DNA of 9,066 bases, taken from an uncultured Opitutia bacterium. GTDB taxonomy: Bacteria; Verrucomicrobiota; Verrucomicrobiae; Opitutales; UBA953. The stretch covers positions 1 to 9,066 of the forward strand of contig CAIOLH010000062.1 in assembly GCA_903859115.1 (NCBI GenBank), in the 5' to 3' direction. Below the pieces are notes generated by a model, which had not been told where the DNA came from, did no database searches, and worked only from the letters and a program-made list of their open reading frames with translations. Positions 1-5,244 of the stretch are shown in pieces. A program made the position numbers and the translations under genes. The number at the start of each line of letters is the position of its first letter. Position 1 is the first letter of the stretch.

Positions 1-669
1 CATCGGTAAGTTTAGAAAGTCTACGGCGTTGCCGCCATAGGTATCGACATCATCGACGATACTCATGAAGCCAAGCGCATGTCCAATTTCGTGTGCGGCC
101 GCACCGACGAAGTCCATTTGATTTCCGGCGATTCCGTTGGATCGATTGTAATCAAAGGAGAATGCAGTATTAAATTGGATTAAAGCATCCAGTGCTGCGT
201 TTGTAGCAGAAAGTAACCCAAGTGCTTTAGCATTTCCGCCATTAATAAAAATCTTCGATTGTGCGTCTACCCAAGTCGCATAAGGGTCGGCGCCTGGTGT
301 GTCATTGGTTTGATTGATTAGACGAGTGTAACTATCGCCATTAGGTAGGGTGGCGAGAAATGCCACATCGGTTGTGCTCGTGGCTTTTTGTAAGACCGAT
401 GTTCTGAAGTCTGAGTATGACGCATCATACCACGCCGAGCCCGCTTGCCCGATGATGTTCGATGAAAGACTCACCATGCCTACTGAAATATTGATGGTGA
501 CGTTACTGCTAATGCGACTTTCCCAAATTGCAGCAGCTTCCAAAAATCCGTTCCGCTGATCATTGTTTAATGGAGCCGCCGCATCTTCGATTAAATTAAT
601 ATCTAAGGCTAATGCCTCTGCACTCAGTAAACAGGCAGAGCTCAGAAAGATGCGCGTGAGGGTTTTCAC
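1..669 (-). CDS. Secreted zinc metalloprotease, 5' part only (HEIGHALGF motif)
   Basis: The frame is open from a GTG at 669 to the window edge, giving 223 residues; the C-terminal part lies outside. The first 21 residues (MKTLTRIFLSSACLLSAEALA) form a Sec-type signal peptide: two basic residues, a hydrophobic core and an ALA cleavage site before LDINLIED. Residues 193-197 are HEIGH, inside A-HEIGHALGF-MSIVDDVD: two zinc-binding histidines (H193, H197) and the catalytic E194. The residue where metzincins carry their third histidine (HExxHxxGxxH) is Ser203, so the third zinc ligand must lie elsewhere. The arrangement (secreted protein, alpha/beta region around residues 35-180, then HEIGHALGF and VDD) resembles the NF038122-type metalloproteases, many of which end in a PEP-CTERM anchor; that end cannot be seen here. 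The likely role is hydrolysis of extracellular or envelope protein; the substrate is unknown. It lies 69 nt downstream of the exonuclease gene on the same strand. No clear ribosome binding site precedes the GTG, but the signal peptide begins right there, which supports this start. Confidence 0.85.
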   Translation of the reverse strand, partial: MKTLTRIFLSSACLLSAEALALDINLIEDAAAPLNNDQRNGFLEAAAIWESRISSNVTINISVGMVSLSSNIIGQAGSAWYDASYSDFRTSVLQKATSTTDVAFLATLPNGDSYTRLINQTNDTPGADPYATWVDAQSKIFINGGNAKALGLLSATNAALDALIQFNTAFSFDYNRSNGIAGNQMDFVGAAAHEIGHALGFMSIVDDVDTYGGNAVDFLNLPM

Positions 670-738
670 GCTTTCTTATTAACAATATTTTTTAGCAAAA
701 TCAACCCCTGTAGATTGAATTTTCGCCCTTACTTTAAA

Positions 739-1428
739 TTATTCAAAAGAGGGAATAATACCGTCTTTTTCTAGTTTTATAAATAATTCACGACTGAACC
801 AAGCGTCATTGGCCGCGTATTTAATTTGTTCTTTGGAAAGTTCGCGTTCCCAGTGGCTAGTCTGAATTTTCTTAGACTTCTTCATTTGAAATCCTAAGTA
901 GTGAGCCACGAGTGCACGTAAACCCGTATTCTCAACGCCTGCTTTTTTTGTGAAGTCTGCAATGTCGATAAAACCTGGAGCGTCAAAAGGGGCGCGCGTT
1001 TGCAAGTGACGAACGTCATCACGAACCGCTACGCCTACTTTGGCTTTACGTGGGTGACACAAAAGAGGGAAGGTCAGGGGAACTCCGCCACAGACATCGA
1101 GACGAAAAACAAATATCCGATCTTCGCCGGCGAGTTGAAGGACGGAAGGAAGATAGGTGATGCCTCGGGTGTGTGAGGGTCGGGTCTCGGTATCAAAACC
1201 CAGAACACGCTCTTTGTAGAGGAATTGGATCGCCCGTTCGGCGTCTCGTTCATTCTCAATTAACTCAATCGGGCCATCCCATTGTCTGACCGGCAAAGTC
1301 TCAATAAATTCCTTTTCCACGCGATGCCCACCGCGTTGGGCAGGGGGGAGGGCATTTTCTGCTTCTTCTGGACTATCGTCGGATTCTTCCACGAGTATTG
1401 AAGGAAAGGTCTGTGAGTATCTTGGCAA
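739..1428 (-). CDS. 3'-5' exonuclease, RNase D-like DEDDy family
   Basis: A single-domain DEDDy exonuclease of about 229 residues, lacking the HRDC domains of full-length RNase D (about 375 residues in E. coli). Three exonuclease motifs are visible. Exo I is FDTET at 78-82 (D79, E81). Exo II is VGVAVRDDVRHL at 131-142 (probably D138). Exo III is YAAND at 204-208 (Y204, D208). These residues bind two metal ions and hydrolyse RNA or DNA from the 3' end; this small group is often annotated only as '3'-5' exonuclease', and its substrate is not predictable from sequence. The start is uncertain. The given TTG at 1428 is the first start-type codon after an in-frame TAG, and it adds an acidic tail (EESDDSPEEAENALPP) not expected in the family. 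A GTG at 1318-1320, giving VEKEFIETLPV, has a G-rich GGTGGG 6 nt upstream and fits where the conserved domain begins. The gene is divergent from tRNA-Ala, which starts 75 nt away; a role in tRNA 3' trimming is possible but only suggested by family and position. Confidence 0.88.
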   Translation of the reverse strand: MPRYSQTFPSILVEESDDSPEEAENALPPAQRGGHRVEKEFIETLPVRQWDGPIELIENERDAERAIQFLYKERVLGFDTETRPSHTRGITYLPSVLQLAGEDRIFVFRLDVCGGVPLTFPLLCHPRKAKVGVAVRDDVRHLQTRAPFDAPGFIDIADFTKKAGVENTGLRALVAHYLGFQMKKSKKIQTSHWERELSKEQIKYAANDAWFSRELFIKLEKDGIIPSFE

Positions 1429-1503
1429 CCAGAGATTCTCGCTAGAGGGAAAATAGCGTTGACCGTACTAGTGGGCGGAGGTTTGTTTAAGTCTTCAATT
1501 AAT

Positions 1504-1579
<76 letters not shown>

Positions 1580-1588
1580 CTTTCACGT

Positions 1589-1620
1589 CCGACCTTCTTA
1601 ACCGAGGGTCGGTCTGTTTT
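1589..1620 (+). terminator. Intrinsic terminator of the tRNA-Ala transcript
   Basis: Nine nucleotides after the tRNA, CCGACCTTC at 1589-1597 pairs with GAGGGTCGG at 1604-1612 (9 bp, one G-T) around the six-base loop TTAACC, followed by the T-rich tail TCTGTTTT. The position and shape fit a Rho-independent terminator for the tRNA gene. The tail is interrupted, so read-through to the second hairpin at 1641-1665 is likely. Confidence 0.7.
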
Positions 1621-1633
1621 ATGATCGAACGAT

Positions 1634-1665
1634 AAAACAAAAAAGCCGCAGTGACTGCGGCTTTT
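1634..1665. terminator. Bidirectional intrinsic terminator between tRNA-Ala and the ACP gene
   Basis: A perfect 11-bp inverted repeat, AAAAGCCGCAG (1641-1651) and CTGCGGCTTTT (1655-1665), with a TGA loop. On the minus strand the stem is followed by TTTTTTGTTTTATC, a strong U-tract, 22 nt past the ACP stop codon; it should end the ketosynthase-ACP transcript. On the plus strand it has a four-T tail and backs up the tRNA terminator. Confidence 0.9.
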
Positions 1666-1687
1666 AGGCATCTTTAATTTTTCTAAA

Positions 1688-1972
1688 TTATTTAGCAGTT
1701 TTGGCTAAAAACTTAGGCAACAAGTATTCCGCACAAGAATCTAAAGAGGCAAGTTGAACGTAGTCAGCCTCGGGTACTTCGATGCCGTGTTTTTTGCGAA
1801 GCTCCATGACGATATCGAGGAAGTCCATCGAATCGAGTGAGAGTTGGTCGCGCAGACGTACTTCGGATTTTACCGAACTCAAATCCTCATCGGGGGCGAT
1901 GTCGGCAATGATGTCTAATACGACCTGTTTGATGTCTTCCTTTGTCATTTGTGTAACGATTGTTTCAAACAT
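1688..1972 (-). CDS. Acyl carrier protein (phosphopantetheine-binding)
   Basis: A 94-residue protein with the size and sequence of a type II acyl carrier protein. The carrier site is in LSLDSMDFLDIV, with Ser48 of DSMD expected to carry 4'-phosphopantetheine. The helical pattern runs from the start (KEDIKQVVLDIIADIAP) through VMELRKKHGIEVPEADY to the last helix (SLDSCAEYLLPKFL). It holds the growing acyl chain as a thioester for the partner enzyme encoded 10 nt upstream in the same transcript, a FabF-like ketosynthase. Whether this is the housekeeping ACP or a dedicated second carrier cannot be told: no fabD, fabG or fabH is in the window. The ATG at 1972 is preceded by GGTAAGGA with almost no spacing, which is unusual; a second ATG (residue 9, MTKEDIKQ, at 1948) would also give a complete ACP. 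Transcription ends at the hairpin at 1641-1665. Confidence 0.95.
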   Translation of the reverse strand: MFETIVTQMTKEDIKQVVLDIIADIAPDEDLSSVKSEVRLRDQLSLDSMDFLDIVMELRKKHGIEVPEADYVQLASLDSCAEYLLPKFLAKTAK

Positions 1973-1982
1973 TCCTTACCGT

Positions 1983-3224
1983 TCACGCAACCCCATATTT
2001 CTTAATGATGAGGGCTGAATTTATACCCAACATACCGAAGGAATTATTCAAAATAGCGTTAATTTGAGGCACTTTTAGGGGTTTATTCACGACTAGGCCG
2101 GGAACCGAGCACTCTGGATCAAGCTCATCAATGTTAATTGTAGGGTGTACCCAGCCGTCATTGAAGGATGGAAGGTTGCCCGCCAGCTCCAGGGCACCCG
2201 CTGCGCCCATACAGTGGCCGATGAAGCTCTTCGTATTATTAATATGAGTATTAGGGCAGTCCTTAAATACTTCTCGGATCGCAATACATTCTTGGATGTC
2301 GCCCATGGCCGTTGCGGTGGCGTGCGTGGAAACGATACCAATGTCCGATGCTTTTAAATGGGCGCGTCGCAATGCCATGTGCATACATTGAGCCTGACGT
2401 TCGGGATTAGGTAAAACGGCATCCGTGGCGTCGGAATTAATACACCAGCCCGCAATCTCGCCAATAATTTTGGCTCCTCGCGCCAATGCATCATCCAGTC
2501 TCTCCAGAGTGTAAATCGCGCCACCTTCAGAAATCACAATTCCGTTTCGGTTTTTATCAAAGGGACGCGACGCTTTATTGGGATCGGTATGAGAGCCTAA
2601 TGCTCCTTGATTTTTAAATCCGGCAAAAATTCCAAAAGTGTGAATCGACTCGGAAACACCGCCTGCAAATGCGAAATCTACTTCGCCTAATTGAAGCATT
2701 TGAGCCGCTTGAATAAGGCCTGCATTACCTGCAGCACACGCCGCGCCGATGGTATAGTGCGGTCCAGTGATACCCATGTTCATGGTTACTTCGCCCGCTG
2801 GATTATTAGCTACCGTGCGCGGGTTGTGATGATGCGTCCAATATTTCGTGTCGTTTCCAAACTGCGAAATATTATGAATTTCATTTTCGGTTTCGACATT
2901 TCCATGCTCGGTAATTCCGAGATAAACGCCGACGCGCGACTTATCGAAAGTTTCCCAATTGATGCCACAGTCGGTCAAAGCCTCACGTGCACAGTAAATC
3001 GAAACCGATCCTACGCGGGTACCGTTACGAATCTCTTTTCTTTTCTGATATTTAGTAGCGTCAAAATCGCAAACCCCGGCTGGGTGGCGACCCATGTGAC
3101 GGACGTCGATTTCAGCGATGCGCGATTTGCCGGCTAGGAGGTTGGCACGAAATTCCTCAAGGCTGTTACCATTAGGTGCGGTAAGGCCAATTCCAGTGAT
3201 AACGATGCGGCTCGGGGAGGGCAT
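1983..3224 (-). CDS. Beta-ketoacyl-ACP synthase, FabF-like (KAS family)
   Basis: A 413-residue condensing enzyme with two thiolase-fold halves; it joins an acyl group held on its cysteine to malonyl-ACP with loss of CO2, in the cytoplasm. The Cys-His-His triad is present: C163 in HYTIGAACAAGNAG, H301 in STHATATAMGD and H337 in GHCMGAAGALELAG, with the conserved K332 in NTKSFIGH. The glycine-rich end reads NNSFGMLGINSALI rather than the usual NSFGFGGTN, and the active-site stretch differs from canonical FabF, so this is a branch of the family, not certainly the housekeeping KAS II. I chose ATG 3224 (MPSPSRIVITGIG) because GGAAG lies 8 nt upstream and it begins close to the first conserved strand. 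ATG 3239 and TTG 3290 are also in frame, but 3239 lies in a hairpin arm. The ACP gene follows after 10 nt, so the two probably form an operon. It is divergent from mcsA. Confidence 0.93.
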   Translation of the reverse strand: MPSPSRIVITGIGLTAPNGNSLEEFRANLLAGKSRIAEIDVRHMGRHPAGVCDFDATKYQKRKEIRNGTRVGSVSIYCAREALTDCGINWETFDKSRVGVYLGITEHGNVETENEIHNISQFGNDTKYWTHHHNPRTVANNPAGEVTMNMGITGPHYTIGAACAAGNAGLIQAAQMLQLGEVDFAFAGGVSESIHTFGIFAGFKNQGALGSHTDPNKASRPFDKNRNGIVISEGGAIYTLERLDDALARGAKIIGEIAGWCINSDATDAVLPNPERQAQCMHMALRRAHLKASDIGIVSTHATATAMGDIQECIAIREVFKDCPNTHINNTKSFIGHCMGAAGALELAGNLPSFNDGWVHPTINIDELDPECSVPGLVVNKPLKVPQINAILNNSFGMLGINSALIIKKYGVA

Positions 3225-3236
3225 TGGGCGAACTTC

Positions 3237-3261
3237 CATCAAGCCGTTGACGGGCTTGATG
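3237..3261. repeat. Perfect 9-bp inverted repeat in the ketosynthase leader
   Basis: CATCAAGCC (3237-3245) and GGCTTGATG (3253-3261) are exact reverse complements, 7 nt apart. The centre also allows CCGT-TG-ACGG pairing. On the minus strand the hairpin ends just before GAAGTTCGCCCA-ATG, so it touches the probable ribosome binding site of the ketosynthase gene. It could be an RNA hairpin limiting translation or a DNA operator between the divergent operons. TTGAC-type hexamers occur on both strands around it (TTGACG at 3248 on plus; TTGACA at 3265-3260 on minus), but no good -10 box follows either. Confidence 0.5.
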
Positions 3262-3321
3262 TCAAACCTGCCAATGTCTTCCCCTTGCAAAGTCCGACTT
3301 CACTGTTTTTATGGGTATTCG

Positions 3322-3804
3322 ATGTCGAAACCTCTGGAGTGTTCAGTGTGTGGCGTAATTGCCACGGTTCATCTTACCCAAATCATCCAAGGTAAGGTTA
3401 GTAAAATCCATTATTGTGAAGCTTGCGCCAACAAGGGCGGAGCAGGTGACCCTTCTTTCTTTGAACTCCAAAAGTTAGCTCAAGCCACCACTTTAAAACC
3501 AGCCATCGTCTGCCCAGTCTGTAAATTTACCGATATCGATTTTCGCCGTTTGGGTCGTCTGGGCTGTCCTTCTTGTTGGGATGTTTTTGCTGCTCCCTTG
3601 GATCAATTACTGAACTCCGTCCAACACGATTCACAACACATGGGCCGCGTTCCCGTGGGCGAACTTTCCTTTAATCAAATTCGTAAACGTATCTCGGCCG
3701 CTCAGGCGGAGATGGATCACGCAATCAAATCGGAGAATTACGAAAAGGCTGCTCAGTTGCGCGATGAAATTGCAAAATTAAAAACCGAAATTCCCACCGA
3801 ATAA
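3322..3804 (+). CDS. mcsA: McsA-like zinc protein with UVR domain, activator of protein arginine kinase
   Basis: A 160-residue protein with the McsA layout. Two treble-clef-like zinc sites are built from four CxxC pairs: C7/C10 with C32/C35, and C64/C67 with C82/C85. A C-terminal UvrB/UvrC (UVR) helical hairpin follows at about residues 124-157 (MDHAIKSENYEKAAQLRDEI). In Bacillus, McsA binds McsB and activates its arginine kinase activity; the UVR part mediates contacts with ClpC or McsB. The same role is inferred here because mcsB starts 4 nt after this stop. The start at ATG 3322 is chosen because the first CxxC pair begins six residues in, as in the family. The longer in-frame extension would be coded antisense to the ketosynthase gene and looks non-coding. 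No clear ribosome binding site is seen. The gene is divergent from the ketosynthase with about 97 bp between starts. Confidence 0.9.
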   Translation: MSKPLECSVCGVIATVHLTQIIQGKVSKIHYCEACANKGGAGDPSFFELQKLAQATTLKPAIVCPVCKFTDIDFRRLGRLGCPSCWDVFAAPLDQLLNSVQHDSQHMGRVPVGELSFNQIRKRISAAQAEMDHAIKSENYEKAAQLRDEIAKLKTEIPTE

Positions 3805-3808
3805 TTTT

Positions 3809-4882
3809 ATGTCCGTTAAAGATATTTTATCCGCTGAAAACGAATTAACTCACCTCTTGGGTGCCCAACAAGCCGTGGTTTTGAGTACACGTGTCCGCCT
3901 CGCTCGTAATTTACAAAATTATCCTTTCCCAGGATGGGCCAAGGAAGCTCAACGCAAAGAAATCGCCGAGAAATGTGTTAAAGCTTTAACTCAGTTAACT
4001 CGTTTCAAGAAGGCTCATATTTTTAAGATGAGCGAACTGACTGATTTGGAACGCACGGTTTTAGTTGAGCGTCACTTGGTTTCTAAGGAATTAATTACCG
4101 GAAAAAGTGGAGCAGCAGTGATTAGTCGCGATCAGACTTGTTCGGTCATGGTGAACGAAGAAGATCATTTGCGAATTCAGGTTGTGAAAGCGGGTTGGCA
4201 TTTACGTAGCACCTGGAATATCGCTGAACAGTTAGATGATGCTTTAGGCTCCTCATTGGAAATCGCTTTCTCCGATAAATTGGGCTTCTTAACGGCCTGT
4301 CCCACTAATGTTGGCACGGGTTTAAGAGTCTCAGCGATGGTGCACTTGCCCGGACTATGCTTAGCTGGACACATCGAAAAAGTTTCTCGCGCCCTCGGAC
4401 AAGATGGTCTCGCCGTTCGCGGCTGGCTCGGAGAAGGCACCGAAGCCTTAGGAAATATTTTCCAAATTTCTAATCAGCAAACCCTCGGATTATCCGAAGA
4501 GGTTATTATGAAGCATCTGGGCAACTGGATTAAAAACCTAGTCGAACAAGAGTGGAACGCTCGTAGAAAATTAGCCGAAGAAGAGGGCCCACGTTTCACC
4601 GATCGTCTGGCGCGTTCCTTAGCCGTTTTACGTTCCGCACATTTACTCACGAGCGTTGAATCGATGAATATGCTTTCGCATTTACGCATGGCGTGTGATT
4701 TAGGCTATCTGCCCGAAACGAGCCGCCATATTATCGACCGCCTAATCATCGAAGGTCAGCCGGCCCACATTCAAGCGCGTCATGGAAAAGATTTAGACAG
4801 CGATGGTCGTGATCGCTCACGCGCCATTGCCGTTCGTGAGGCGTTAGCCGGTCTGCCTGATATTACCGAGCCAACCGCTTAA
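3809..4882 (+). CDS. mcsB: Protein-arginine kinase McsB
   Basis: A 357-residue ATP:guanido phosphotransferase of the bacterial McsB type, about full family length. Visible motifs: STRVRLARNL at 26-35 (nucleotide binding), NEEDH at 116-120 (acidic catalytic loop), CPTNVGTGLR at 164-173 (reactive Cys164 and phosphate-binding arginine) and RGWLGEGTEALGNIFQISN at about 204-222 (nucleotide loop). The C-terminal helical domain holds RDRSRA at 334-339, which matches the RDxxRA phosphoarginine-binding motif that makes McsB self-activating and that small phosphagen kinases lack. McsB phosphorylates arginines on proteins; in Bacillus these become degradation tags for ClpC-ClpP, and the CtsR repressor is controlled by the same system. 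Neither clpC nor ctsR is in this window. It follows mcsA by 4 nt with no visible Shine-Dalgarno, so translational coupling is likely. Its TAA overlaps the rbfA stop codon on the other strand by 4 bp. Confidence 0.95.
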   Translation: MSVKDILSAENELTHLLGAQQAVVLSTRVRLARNLQNYPFPGWAKEAQRKEIAEKCVKALTQLTRFKKAHIFKMSELTDLERTVLVERHLVSKELITGKSGAAVISRDQTCSVMVNEEDHLRIQVVKAGWHLRSTWNIAEQLDDALGSSLEIAFSDKLGFLTACPTNVGTGLRVSAMVHLPGLCLAGHIEKVSRALGQDGLAVRGWLGEGTEALGNIFQISNQQTLGLSEEVIMKHLGNWIKNLVEQEWNARRKLAEEEGPRFTDRLARSLAVLRSAHLLTSVESMNMLSHLRMACDLGYLPETSRHIIDRLIIEGQPAHIQARHGKDLDSDGRDRSRAIAVREALAGLPDITEPTA

Positions 4883-5241
4883 GCGTCTTTATTTTTCTTA
4901 ATATCTTCGCGCGATAGCTCATCGAGCATCGCCTGCACACGCGCTACTCCACCCGTTACATCATCCTCAGCAAAGGATAAATCGGGAGTACTTTTCATTT
5001 GTAAAATTCCACCGACGTAAGCGCGGAGTTCGCGACGAATTCTTTTCAAAAGATTACGTGCGGCTTTTTTTTCAGGCACTCCACCAGACACCGCATAGCC
5101 TACGTAAACTTGACGGAGGTCAGGCGATACCCGTGCGCGGGTGATCGTAATTAAAGAAGCTTCGCTACCCCAGTTCTGTCGCAGAGCGACAGAAACTTCC
5201 CGCTGAACTAATTCAGCGACTCGGAGTTGGCGTTGCGACAT
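4879..5241 (-). CDS. rbfA: 30S ribosome-binding factor RbfA
   Basis: A 120-residue protein of normal RbfA length. The family pattern runs from RQLRVAELVQREVSVAL through ITITRARVSPDLRQVYVGYAVSG to ELRAYVGGILQMKSTPDLSF-AEDD, which forms the KH-like fold and the conserved tP-x-L-x-F-x-x-D end. RbfA binds the 30S subunit late in its assembly, helps 16S rRNA 5'-end maturation and supports growth in the cold. The start codon lies 3 nt after the infB stop codon with no Shine-Dalgarno upstream, so translation probably depends on ribosomes finishing infB. The gene ends the nusA-infB-rbfA transcript. It converges with mcsB, sharing TTAA as both stop codons, and I see no hairpin terminator at the junction. 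Confidence 0.95.
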   Translation of the reverse strand: MSQRQLRVAELVQREVSVALRQNWGSEASLITITRARVSPDLRQVYVGYAVSGGVPEKKAARNLLKRIRRELRAYVGGILQMKSTPDLSFAEDDVTGGVARVQAMLDELSREDIKKNKDA

Positions 5242-5244
5242 GGC

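Noticed and set aside
350..559. 69-residue plus-strand frame inside the metalloprotease region.
   Set aside because: The minus-strand frame has a signal peptide and a zinc motif and explains this DNA fully.
676..704. TTGATT and TAATAA with 17-bp spacing before the metalloprotease.
   Set aside because: The -10 match is weak and the start of transcription would fall on the GTG itself; the AT-rich gap makes chance matches likely.
1459..1487. Possible promoter for tRNA-Ala: TTGACC at 1459-1464 as a -35 box.
   Set aside because: The hexamer at 17-bp spacing is TTTGTT, a poor -10 match, and better AT-rich hexamers need 19-21 bp spacing. A promoter must exist here, but its boxes cannot be assigned.
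2691..3137. 148-residue open frame on the plus strand.
   Set aside because: It is the reverse of the ketosynthase coding strand, with no recognisable domain or ribosome binding site.
3118..3321. Upstream in-frame extension of mcsA by 68 residues.
   Set aside because: It is antisense to the start of the ketosynthase gene, and the McsA family begins just before the first CxxC pair, at 3322.
3311..3358. A 15-codon ATG frame overlapping the start of mcsA, possible leader peptide.
   Set aside because: It has no ribosome binding site and no regulatory composition, and it overlaps the mcsA coding region out of frame; a chance ATG.
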